Source of the DNA: Antitrichia curtipendula
Taxonomy: Eukaryota; Streptophyta; Bryopsida; Hypnales; Leucodontaceae
Reading direction: 5' to 3'
DNA length: 64,000 nucleotides
NCBI GenBank assembly: GCA_951230915.1
Contig: OX579640.1
Coordinates: 24,262,981-24,326,980 of the forward strand
The notes beneath the pieces are model-generated. The model worked only from the letters and a program-made list of their open reading frames with translations. It did not search any database and was not told where the DNA came from. Positions 39,257 to 49,721 of the stretch are shown here, one piece after another. The translations under genes and the position numbers were made by a program. The first letter of the stretch is position 1; every line of letters begins with the position of its first letter.

Positions 39257-40091
39257 CCCCTAAAGGACCAAGCCATTTTCTGACTCCGAAACCACTGAAA
39301 ACTGCCGTTTCTGCTGCGTTCATTCACGAAGTTTTAAAAATAGTTTTTTTGAAAATGTAACCGTAGGATCTTAAATTTAACTTCTTTGAGAGGATTCTGT
39401 AAAAATTTCATCAAATTTGACCGTACGGATTGGGAGATATTTGCATTCAAAAAGAAAAGTTTTTTTTTTCCCCACTGTGCCCCAGAATTTCAGATGACTT
39501 TGACCACCTTGTGCTCAAATTTTTTGCACTACACACCATAGGTTTAAATTTTTTTTCTTACATTTAATGAAGTTAGTCATATGCATGCCAATTTTCATAT
39601 CAATCCAACATCCCGAGCACATGCCAAAAATTCTTGTAATGCCACAATGTCCCAAGAATTGGCAATACACTACTGAATTTTCGAATCAAATTTCCCACCA
39701 CATACTTAGAGATATAGAAAATCCGAACGGTGGATACATAGATATACTCAGACTTCACTAGTAGGAACAAAAATTTCTCAAAAAAGTGAAAATCTCTAAT
39801 TTCTATGACCTTCCAAAGTTCGATTACAGAGTGGGCAGCCCTTGTAGAAAGGGACCCAAGATGTCAAACAGCAATTCCTTTGCCACAGCTGCCCTACGAA
39901 CTGCTTTGGAGGTAAACAACATCATAACTTCTACAGCACATGTTGGATTATGATGAAAATTATATGTACGCGAAGCTTGTGAGAAGCTACACGCACACAA
40001 AAAGTTTCAAAAAATCAGGTCAAAAAACCACTTTGAACGACCTTGCCCGAAATCCCAAGTGTCCCCCAAGGGGACTTTGGTCCTTTAGGGG
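39257..40091 (+). mobile_element. TTAA-flanked piggyBac-like MITE, well-preserved copy
   Basis: TTAA at 39253-39256 and 40092-40095. Ends CCCCTAAAGGACCAAGCC and GGTCCTTTAGGGG are exact inverted repeats for 13 bases. Contains AACCGTAGGATCTT (39359 on) and GACCGTACGGATTGGGAGAT, shared with the other copies. Length 835 bp. Confidence 0.93.
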
Positions 40092-40102
40092 TTAAGGGTT
40101 AA

Positions 40103-40950
40103 AAAAACGACTCAAAGCTACCATTTCTATTGCAAAGAGCAAAATCCTTCAAAAGTTGTTTTTGCATATTCATTAATTGTAGGATCTTATATTAGACTAG
40201 AATCATAACAATGTGTGTGAATTTTTGTAGATTATTCGACCTAAAAGATTGTATTATAATAGCATTTGAAGTGAAGAATACAAGTTTTTTTTGTACCTCG
40301 TGTGACTAGATTATAAGACTTTGAATCTTCTTAGCTAAAATTTTTAGTATTACAGATTTTGAATTACAAAAAATATTATATTGAAGAATTGAGTTGAGTT
40401 TTAGGGGTAAAAATTTCAAAACAACACATATTTGATTTTCATTCTTCAAAAAAATTGTTAAGTAGAAGTCAATGGGAGATTAAAAGAAAAAACTAAATTG
40501 ATAATAGCTCTAAGTTGGAATTGAAATACACTAATCCCAACATTTAGATTGTTCTAGAAAACATACTAAACCTTGAGGATTTAAAATATAAAAAAATTGA
40601 GTTCAATAGCAAAGCCAAAACATTATTTTCTCAAATTTTTTTTATGATTCCTTTCATAAGAAGAAGCTTTATTGACAACTTTCACACCATTAATCTAAAT
40701 GAAATGAATCAAAGCCTTCCATGTAGACAAAAATACAATCTATGAGGAGGAAAAAAGATCAACGGCTTTCTTTTTCCCCAAGTGACCTAAACTTTGGAAT
40801 TAAGATGGCATAACTTTTGCTCTTGGGCATGGATTGAAATGAAAATTACAATCCCATAAAAGGTTCCAAAAATTGTGTCCCAAATCGAGATCATATAAAC
40901 CTGCCCAAACTTTCATTTGTCCCCTAAGGAGACAATGGAACATTAGGGAG
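40103..40950 (+). mobile_element. TTAA-family MITE, 5'-truncated, adjacent to the previous copy
   Basis: Starts after TTAA 40099-40102, only three bases beyond the preceding element's TTAA, but lacks the CCCCTAAAG end and begins within ACGACTCAAAGCTACC. The interior follows the family (TGTAGGATCTTATATTAGAC). The right end GGAACATTAGGGAGGTAAT is a decayed CTTTAGGGGTTAA. Confidence 0.7.
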
Positions 40951-40951
40951 G

Positions 40952-41260
40952 TAATTCTTATAACGAAAGGTCAAGCCCCTACATCTTGGTTTTGAAAGAA
41001 CCGTTGACAAAAATAGATTTACACATTTCTTTTTTTTTCTAAAATGTTTCAATCTATTGAACCGACTTCTACAATGACAATGAATATAGCTTGCCAAACA
41101 CCGCATTCAGGCATGCAAAGTCAATGCATTTTATTCACTATTCACATGCTTATGACTGCACAAGTTTGGAGCAAGCAACAAGACCCATGCCCAACTTCAA
41201 GGAGATATTTTTCATTCTCTCTCTTGGGCTGCCTGCCAAGCAAGGGAATGTCATTTAAGG

Positions 41261-41317
<57 letters not shown>

Positions 41318-41924
41318 CATTTTTTATTTTTTTGTTTTTTTAGGGGGGGGGAGGGAATTCACCCATGTTCTTCATAATTAGTTTTTTCATCATTTTTTCA
41401 ATTGGGGAAAGTTCTTTCCACCAGTGTACTGAAAAATCCTGAAGTGCTGACGGTAAAGCGGATATATTCAACCTCATCAGCCAGACTGCCAGGGAAGGGA
41501 GTACTGGGTACAATTCCAAATTTAAGGTTCAGAATGATTAGTTCAGATTTTTCTCCTGCCAATACAGACAAATTGGGAACTCAAAGGGGGAGGCCCCGGG
41601 GGAGTGGATCCAGCATGTAAGATTCTTGTACAATCGGGCCGGTGGCTCCGCTGAATCCAGGTGGGTCAAGTTGCACCACATCTACCGTACATTTGGGTTA
41701 GATTTCAACTCTAGTTGCCGTCAATTTCTGAATTTCCATGTCACATTCCAAGAGGGTTTGACCAACCACAAGATGGTACGTGTCGCTATGGGAGCACCAT
41801 AATATTGTATATAACCAGGCAATGGTCCTCTCTATGTCACGCATGCCAGGAAGGTGTTGTGGCTTCCTCGATACCTTGAAGAGAGACTTTCAGTTATTTC
41901 AAGGATTGGTTGAGGAGATATCTA
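40952..41924. other. spacer with a TA microsatellite
   Basis: AT-rich sequence; another TTAA-type end (CATTTAAGGG-TTAA) finishes at 41264, directly before the microsatellite. 41400-41900 is more complex but no gene is supported. Confidence 0.4.
41269..41315. repeat. (TA)n microsatellite
   Basis: Uninterrupted alternating TA of about 47 bp. Confidence 0.97.
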
Positions 41925-42197
41925 AGGTAGGCACCCCAAAAAATGGCACCTGACCTTAAAGTGCCATCTACAGGTTGTGTACATTTCCAAAATCAGTTAT
42001 GTACCTATTTGGATGGAGCACTTTCAGAAACAAACTTTGACCTTTAATAACTTTTGCATACGGTGTTCAAATGCCACGTTCTCTTGTGCATTGGAACCTC
42101 CTTTCACTTGCCAATAAGAATATATGAAAATTTGACCAGTCTAGTAGTGGTAACTAGGTTCAGTAGCAAAAAGTGGCGGTTTTGGGTGTACCCACCT
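41925..42197. mobile_element. TA-flanked MITE with AGGTRGG ends
   Basis: Flanked by TA (41923-41924, 42198-42199). Ends AGGTAGGCACCCCAAAA and, reversed from the right, AGGTGGGTACACCCAAAA are imperfect inverted repeats. Length 273 bp. The AGGT start and TA flank resemble the elements at 26.8, 43.0, 43.4 and 45.9 kb. Confidence 0.75.
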
Positions 42198-42199
42198 TA

Positions 42200-43001
42200 T
42201 AAGCCATGGTTTTGTTCACTAGAGGGGTTCTATGCATAAGGGGCCTTTGTCTTAGTGGTAAATAATATTATGAAAGTGATAATAGTTTTACTGAATCTAA
42301 CCTAAATATTTAGGATTTGTAATTCATTGATAATTTTTTTTAGAAGAGCAACCTATTGCCAAATGGTTTTCTAAGTGTCAAAAAATCATGATTTTGTTCT
42401 AAATTTTATGTTTGGAAGTTGCATCTTTGTTTAAATTAGATTTTAATAGTTTTTCATTGTAATCTTGATTTCTGGTATAATCAATCATTATTCTTGGTAT
42501 GTTTTGTCTTTGATATCATTTTCTTTTATGTCCCACTTGTAAATCCTACAATAACCTTAATAACCTTACTTGAAAAATAAAGATAAAATAGTAGGAACAT
42601 AACATCGTTAACTAACTTTATAGGGCCCTTTTTTGCAACCCCTAAAATGCAGGCCCTCAGTAGCATTGGGAAAGCTTTTCAGATAAGAAGATTAAATTTG
42701 GACTGAAAGATTGGCATTGATGAAGCATATGTTTGGAATGGCTCAATTATCTAAACCTTGTGAACCTAGATGGCAAAGGTCTAACATCTAAAATCTAAAA
42801 CTATGCAAAATTAATTGAAACCCTTTATGTATCCATGAAAGTGATGAACCTCACTTTTTGGAATCCATGGGAAAAACAATAGGGGTGATTAATGTTAAAC
42901 ACATATTAAAAATATCAAACTTTAAGTAGTCATTTACACAAGGTTAAATTAAGAAGAAAAAAAATCTACATATAACGACATTCTGAATTGAAAGTCAAAA
43001 C
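42200..43001. other. AT-rich spacer, nothing recognised
   Basis: No supported gene, RNA or transposon end. Confidence 0.4.
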
Positions 43002-43003
43002 TA

Positions 43004-43341
43004 AGGTAGTATGCTGTAAAACCACCTCTCTCTTTCAAATTGCCCCTATTATTAGCTGGAGAATAGAGATCAAGTGATCTTTAAATGGACCACTTTAGCA
43101 ATTGAATGAATTGAGAAAAAATTATTTTTCTATTGCAAGAGCTAATCATTGTCTTTGATTTTTGCAAATCTCTTTACAAATTGCAAGTGGAAGGATTTTG
43201 GGAGACCTATAGTCACAAGTAGGTGCCTATGATATCTATTTTTCTTTCTCTTGAAAATGATCTAAAAATATTTTTGTCCACGGAAACCTTTGGAAAAGGC
43301 ATACTAGTCTTTAAAATGGTTGCTTCTAGAGCATACTACCT
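43004..43341. mobile_element. TA-flanked MITE with AGGTAGT ends, copy 2
   Basis: TA at 43002-43003 and 43342-43343. Ends AGGTAGTATGCTGTAAAAC and, reversed, AGGTAGTATGCTCTAGAAG. Interior ATCTCTTTACAAATTGCAAG and TATAGTCACAAGTAGGTGCC match the 26.8 kb copy. Length 338 bp. Confidence 0.88.
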
Positions 43342-43440
43342 TAAGGCCATATGTTGTAAATATTTGTAGTTATTGCTTGCTTTTTCTAGTATATTTTGAG
43401 TTACAATAAGTTGAACTTAATCCCTATATAAGAATGGATA

Positions 43441-43579
43441 AGGTGAAGACACCCTAAACCGTCTATGTATCCAATTCCGTCACAATGTACCAAGGGTGCA
43501 CATTTTTGTAGTAAGAATGTATTCTATTGGTACATGGTGACGAAATTGGGTACAAGGACGGTTTAGGGTGTTTCCACCT
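43441..43579. mobile_element. 139-bp foldback MITE flanked by TA
   Basis: TA at 43439-43440 and 43580-43581. Left arm begins AGGTGAAGACACCCTAAACC, right arm read in reverse AGGTGGAAACACCCTAAACC. The pairing runs about 50 bp per arm (43441-43491 with 43533-43579) with few mismatches, leaving a loop of about 40 bp. The whole element is essentially one hairpin. Confidence 0.9.
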
Positions 43580-43581
43580 TA

Positions 43582-45127
43582 TGGATGTCACAAACATTTT
43601 CTATTTGGAAGTCTATAGTCATCACATATAATGCTAAAATAACCATGTAGTTGAAAATTCATCATTTTTAATTGTTTGAAAGAGAAAAAGATTATATACT
43701 GTTATGAAGAACTTAAAGTATGTGAAATTTTGTTATAAAGGACAAAATGAGGTTTTCCAATTCAATTTACTAACTCTACCTTTGTCTCTAAAAAAATTAT
43801 GGTCTCTAGTGGAAAACTAGTAAAAGTATCATAGATTTATTTTGAGACAAAAGAATTAATGGATGAAGCCTATGATCATGTAGTGTAGCTTTTCCAAAAG
43901 AACTTTTGTACGCTTCAATTCATTTCTATACATGAATGATTTTTAATTGATTTTTTCCTTCAAAAGTGCAAAATTAAGTCATCTATTACAAGTTATAAAA
44001 ATTTCTTATTTTTGTAAATATTTAAAGCTTGTGACTTTTTGAAGGAAAAGTGAAGGAAGTTAATATAAAAAAGAAACCAAGCTAGGAAGTCTATTTTTTC
44101 ATCACTCAAATATATTTATGTGTAGAACATCATGGTTGAATAGATATTGTATCATTAATCTTTGTAAACTTGATGTTAGTCTCTCAACTTCAAATAACAA
44201 TAAAATACTATTTTTTATGAACCTTTTAAACTTTCAACATAGCAAATAGTAAATTTATTATACTTCCTTTTGTTGATTTCTCTCATTCTCAAGATTTGAA
44301 AAATCCTTTGGAATGTGAAAAATCAATATTTTATGGACTCAAAAGCTACAAGTGTTGAAATACACTACATAATATTTCATATTTTGGAAATAAAATCTCC
44401 TATCAATCACATACAATTAACATAGCTTAACCATAAAACAACATGTTTTTGGCCTAGCATAGAGCCCAATGGGGAATCCAAAAATCTCTTTGAAGTCAAG
44501 CATGGGTCTTGCTTCTTGCCCAAGGTTTATGTGGTGAAGGCATGTAAAATTGACTAATAAACAAAGCTTTGACTTTGCAACCTAAATGCCATGCAAGGCA
44601 AGCCTTAATCTCTATAAAAGTTGGTCCTATTGTTTGATACATTCCAAAAAAAAATTTTAAGCCTCTATTCGTCAAAGATTCATTAAAAAAAACAAGTCCA
44701 AAGATCTTGGCTTGTCATTTTAAGGGTTAGTATGATCTCAATGATATGGATATATGAAGTATCATTAAGCTTTAAAAAAGTTGGTTTACATTCATCCATT
44801 TTTTAGGATGAAAAATAATTGTTTCACTATATATGATACATTATCCCATAGTTGAGTCAATGCCAATTCTATTATGAACGTGAACTTTGAGATGCAAATT
44901 ACTAGAAGAAAACCTTGTTACTCTCAAGTCTCAACACAATCTACACGACATTTTTGTTTTCTATAACGTAAAAACATAAATGGTATGTAGATTGTATTAA
45001 GAGCAACAATGTTTTTTTTACAATTAGATGTGAAAAAATAACAATTTTTAAAGTTTCTTGCTATTTGGAATAGAAATGGCAATTTGGAGTGTTTTTAATT
45101 GAAAAAAAGGCCTTGGGACTTCCAAGA
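43582..45127. other. AT-rich spacer with TTAA-family end fragments
   Basis: Near 44715-44730 (TCATTTTAAGGGTTAG) and 45060-45127 (AATGGCAATTTGGAGTGTTT, GGCCTTGGGACTTCCAAGA) are recognisable end segments of TTAA-family elements, the latter in reverse orientation with its TTAA at 45128-45131. A complete element could not be delimited. Confidence 0.5.
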
Positions 45128-45131
45128 TTAA

Positions 45132-45870
45132 CCCCTAAATGACGGACCCATGACCACTATTTCAAGCCTCAATGCCCATCACTTAGTTTACTGCCATTTT
45201 GAAACTAGATATGTATGAGATTTTTATATTTAATTTTCAAAGACAAAATTACATGTCTTCTTTACTTCACAAAATTTTCAGATTTTTTCGTGGAAAACTG
45301 ATTTTTTTGAGAATTTTTGAAAAAAAGGTGAAGAAAAATCACACCAAATAGAAAATTATTTCAAAAAATATGAAAATTTCACCATGTATATATATAAAAA
45401 TGACAAATACCATAGTGTAAACTCAATTTCCATGTCATTCTATAATTGGAATTCAGTAGACATTGAAAATACATCCAAAGTTCAAATTGCAATAAAATAT
45501 TCAACGTTAGGATTTTTTTCAAAATTCAAATTGGAGTAGAAACCGAAGTAGATGACCTTTGTTTTGATAGTTGGGCTCAAACTCAAATTTTTACCATTTT
45601 TGTGAAGAAATTTCAGATTTAGAGCAAGGAGCAACAACATCCCAAAATACATTAAAATAGCATATTTTGTGATCTGTTTTTTTGTAATAACTTCCCATTT
45701 ATGTGAAAAACAAAACAATGGCAAGATTACAAACTCAACTGGATATTCTTCGTAACCCAACATGAAAGGTCAACAAGGAAAACAGGGATTAAAAAAGTGC
45801 TTCCCATAGTTTCACAGCTCATTGGACTGTCATTCCGGCGCCACATAATGGCGCCGGCAGCATTACAGGG
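45132..45870. mobile_element. TTAA-flanked element with CCCCTAAATGACGG end
   Basis: Between TTAA 45128-45131 and 45871-45874. Left end CCCCTAAATGACGGACCC, right end reversed CCCTGTAATGCTGCCGGC; only about the first 11 bases pair. Just inside the right end is a GGCGCC...GGCGCC repeat. Length 739 bp; the interior is not obviously related to the 950-bp group. Confidence 0.55.
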
Positions 45871-45894
45871 TTAAAGCAAATAATTCACACAGTA

Positions 45895-46218
45895 AGATAG
45901 TGTGCTCTAAAAGTGCCCATCTTCTTCAAACCGTCCATCTTCTTCAAACCGCCCCTATTTTTAGGTGAAGAATGGAGATGGGTTGATCCTTAAATGAACC
46001 AGTTTAGCAATTGAATGCATGGAGGAAAAATTAATTTTCTATTGCAAGATCTAATCATTGACTTCGATTTCCACTCATCTCTTTACAAGTTGCAAGTGAA
46101 CAGATTTTTGGAAGACCTATGGTCACAAGTTGGTGCTATGCCCCAAATCTTTGAAAATTTAGAAGTAGTGAAAAAGGCGGACGAGCCCTTAAGTGGTCGC
46201 TTTAAGAGCATGTTACCT
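45895..46218. mobile_element. TA-flanked MITE with AGGTAG-type ends, copy 3
   Basis: TA at 45893-45894 and 46219-46220. Ends AGATAGTGTGCTCTAAAAG and, reversed, AGGTAACATGCTCTTAAAG. Shares CATCTTCTTCAAACCG (here duplicated), ATCTCTTTACAAGTTGCAAG and the GGTCACAAG...GGTGC block with the 26.8 kb copy. Length 324 bp. Confidence 0.87.
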
Positions 46219-46220
46219 TA

Positions 46221-48100
46221 CCCCCAATGGGGTGATCACAGCGCAGCCTTCTAGGATTAACAGAATAGGAACCCCAGTCAAATGCTAAAAATATAATTTT
46301 ATTTATTTTTTTTTTTTTTTTTGTAAGTGCAGTCCTTTTCCCATAATCCCCATGTGAGTTTTGGAGGTTCTAGTAGTGTGCCCAGTCCAGGCTCTTTCCT
46401 GAAAGTAGATAAGAGGGCACTTGGACAGCGTGAGCTCCACAACCCAAAGCAATCAGCACATGGCGGTCTGCAACTGAATTGAAAACAGAGTCCACGCCTT
46501 TTCTCTCGGTCCTTCCGTCTGCCCGTCCCGTGAGTCCGTGAGTCCCCCGTCGTTGCCCATCCCGTTTACTGATGAGGCAATCAATCAATGGGGGGTAAGG
46601 CAGGTAAGGAGAAAAAAGGACCGTAAGAAGACGGAGACTGAGCTCAGTGCCGCAGGGCCCGTCAGCGCCTTTCTCTGAGCCTCTCCTGCGGCTCGCACAC
46701 TCCAATCCACTCGTAAGTACAAAAGAAAAACGGGAAAGTACAAAGGCCGATGATTTCGTCACATGGTAGGCCATTGAAGGAGGTGTAAGTGAGATATAAT
46801 GTACACTATTGACCACAGCCGCAAGGTGAGGGGGAAGGAAGAAAGGAGGGAGGAGTCCAGTCCGGACTCAGCTTGGACTCATCAGTCCAACTGCAGCTCC
46901 TCCATGATGCTGCCCGAACGAGAATTCGCCAAAAAAAATTTCGTGAATTTTGAGGGCGGGTGGGCTTGCTCATTCGCTCAGCAGTCAGCACAAGCAATGG
47001 GATTTTTGTTTTTTACCGTCCGGAATGTGGAGGGAGATTTGCTTTGTCATAAGTGAGTGAGGACAAGAAGGTCATGCGCTAATTTTGTGCTCTCAAAGGT
47101 TTACAAATTGTCTTCAGGGGTGGGTGGGGTAGAGGGAGGAATGGATGGATGCACACCTACTTCTATTTAACAATCTTTCAAAGAATGAAATTCAAGTCTC
47201 TTTTTGAAATTTTTATTCCTACATTCACAAATCAATTCTTCAACATAAAAGAAATTTTACACCCAAATTTGTAGTGCAAAAGTTTTAAGTTAAGAAGGTT
47301 CGAAGTCATATATATTTACACTAGGTGCAATAGATTTTTTTTTTTTTCCCACTTTAAATGCTAATATCTTGCAATCAACGAGGTCAAAGTTTTTAACATT
47401 TTTGCTACACATTTTTATACTAATCTAGTGCAAGATCATATGGTTAATATGCAAAAAAGAACAATTTCTAATTTTTTTGTTCTGTGCACTAGGAATGACA
47501 ATTTTGAGTAATTTTTGATGAAAAAAAAGACCTTGGGACTTTAAGGGTTAAAAACACAAAAAGTTGCTCAAACCCTCATAACTTTTGCTACTTATAGGAA
47601 CCTCAAAAAACAAATCTTACGACATAAATCATGTCATGTAGAAGCTACATAAAAATCTTAATTAAAAAAATGAGAAATATTAAGCTATTAGGATGTGCAC
47701 AAAATTATCAAAAGAACAAAGATGGTCTTCAAAATTTCATAGAAGGTAAGTGAGATATTGGTGTCCATTCCACTCCCATGCTCAAATATATCTTATGTGC
47801 CACTTGTTGAATTATTTGTCTAAAATGGGCAAAAATTGCCATTGTAAATGATTTTAATTCTATGCATTTTATATTATATATAGGTATAAAGTGTCAAAGC
47901 TTATATATATGATTTATAGTCTTTCTAAAAATGATTAATATACACGTTGATGTAAAATTTTTAAAAGCATTTTCAAATTTTGACTTTAATAATTCACATA
48001 AATTGCAAAACATCCTCTCTCTCCATATATTTATAATTAATTTAAGCTATAGTTTCTAGAGAGTTCATTTTATTCACTTCATTTTAATGTATTTGAGAAT
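46221..48100. other. GC-richer island then AT-rich repeat debris
   Basis: 46370-47110 is distinctly more GC-rich, with open frames on both strands (46370-46816 minus, 46799-47056 plus) that match no family; a degraded gene or promoter is possible. 47335-47547 is the end portion of a TTAA-family element in reverse orientation (GACCTTGGGACTTTAAGGG before TTAA 47548-47551) whose other end is lost. Confidence 0.45.
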
Positions 48101-48104
48101 TTAA

Positions 48105-48785
48105 TCTCTAAAGTCCAAAGTGTTTCCTTGAAGGACACTCAAAGGTTCGGTCAAGTTTTAATGATCTCAATTTTTTTTATGATTTTTTTACCCTTTTATC
48201 AGATAGTAAAATAGATAAGCTTTCTAGAAATGTAACTTCAATTTCAAGCAATGACAAGGAGCATAACCAATGTTTTACAAAGCTCAAAATAGTCAAGCTT
48301 AGGAAACAAAAAAACATTAAAAAAAAACTAAAATAATTATTTTTAAATTTATTTCTTATACATTTTATTTTTATCTAGATAGAAAGAATTGATTCATTTC
48401 ATTTGAATTAATAATGTGAAAGTGATGGAGCATCTTGTTTTGCAAGAAATCATAGCATCTTCTTGAGAAAATAATATATTTGATTTATACTTTCATTCAA
48501 AGAATGAATCCAAAGAAGCACCACCATTTTGGACATTTTTACATGCAAATGTGAGCTTGTGAAGTGCAGGGTCCAAAAAAAGATTTTTGTCACTTCAAAT
48601 AATAATATCTTGCATTCCACACGGTGGAAATTTTTTAATTTTTTGTCACATCTTCTCAAACAAGAGTACTATAAGATCCTATGGTTACATATGTCCCAAT
48701 TTATTTTTTATTTTTTCTAAATTGTGGACTTGTACTAGAAATGGCAATTTTTGAGTTTTTTGGATGAAAACATAGTCAATGAACT
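48105..48785 (-). mobile_element. TTAA-family MITE, reverse orientation, abutting the next copy
   Basis: TTAA at 48101-48104 and 48786-48789. Left end TCTCTAAAGTCCAAAG. The right part reads AGAAATGGCAATTTTTGAG and GAAAACATAGTCAATGAAC like the 17433-18381 copy, but the last CTTTAGGGG is missing. The second TTAA is also the left TTAA of 48790-49717, so one element inserted at or over the end of the other. Confidence 0.7.
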
Positions 48786-48789
48786 TTAA

Positions 48790-49717
48790 CCCCTAAAGTC
48801 CCAAGGCCATTTTTCCATCAAAACCCACTCAAAACTGCCATTTCTAGAGCAAAGAGCAAAAAAACAAATTTAATGCTTATTTTGCATATTTAACCGTAGG
48901 ATCTTGTACTAGACTAGTGTAAGAATGTGTGGAAGAAATTTCAGAAATTTTGACCATGTAGATTGCAAGATATTTGCATTTAAAGTGAAGGAATCTAGTT
49001 TTTTTGTACCTTGCTCAACTACATTTTTCGGCTTTGAACCTTTTTAACTTAAAATTTTTTCTCTAATGATTTTGAATTTCTAATTTTTTATAATGAAGAA
49101 TTGAATTGAGAATCTAGAAAAAATAAATTTAAGAAGAAACACTTAGTTTTCACTCATTAAAAAATTATTAAGTAGAAGTAGGTTCAAGATTGAAGGAAAA
49201 ATTAAATCATTAATAGCTCTGAGATAGAATTGAAATATACTAATCTCAACGGTGAGATTGTTCTAGCAAGAAATCTTGACCTTGTGAAACTTTTTTTTTT
49301 TTTAAATTGTTGAAATTGAGTTCAGAAATGAGTCCTACAAGTTATTTTTTCAAAAAGATGGTCTAACTGCCCGAAAAATAAGATTGACTATAACTTTTGC
49401 ATAACAAACCCAAATGGAATGAATCAAAGCTTCCCATGTAAATAAAAATAAAATCTATACGAAACAAATTTTTTAAATTTTAAATTTGAAGTTTTTTTGA
49501 GGATTTTTTTCTGCCCGCCGAACTAAAATTTGGGGTTTTTCTGCCATAACTTTTGCTCCCGGGCACTGATTGAAATAAAAATTACATTTTTGGAAAGCTA
49601 ATGTGATTCTCTATCTTCACAAAAAAAAAATTCAGAAAATCACAAAAAACATTGAGATCGTAGGAGCCTGCCCGAAATCCATTTTGTCCCCCGAGGGGAC
49701 AATTGGGATTTTAGGGG
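48790..49717 (+). mobile_element. TTAA-flanked piggyBac-like MITE, best-preserved plus-orientation copy
   Basis: TTAA at 48786-48789 and 49718-49721. Ends CCCCTAAAGTCCCAAGGCC and GGGATTTTAGGGG. Interior order: ACCCACTCAAAACTGCCATT, AACCGTAGGATCTTGTACTA, GACCATGTAGATTGCAAGAT, then CCATAACTTTTGC twice, TGCCCGAAATCC and a GTCCCCCGAGGGGAC palindrome near the right end. Length 928 bp with no transposase ORF. It can serve as the reference for the group. Confidence 0.93.
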
Positions 49718-49721
49718 TTAA

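Noticed and set aside
46370..46816. Minus-strand 148-aa frame in a GC-rich island
   Set aside because: No recognised domain, no splice context, and an overlapping frame on the other strand. Not enough to call a gene.
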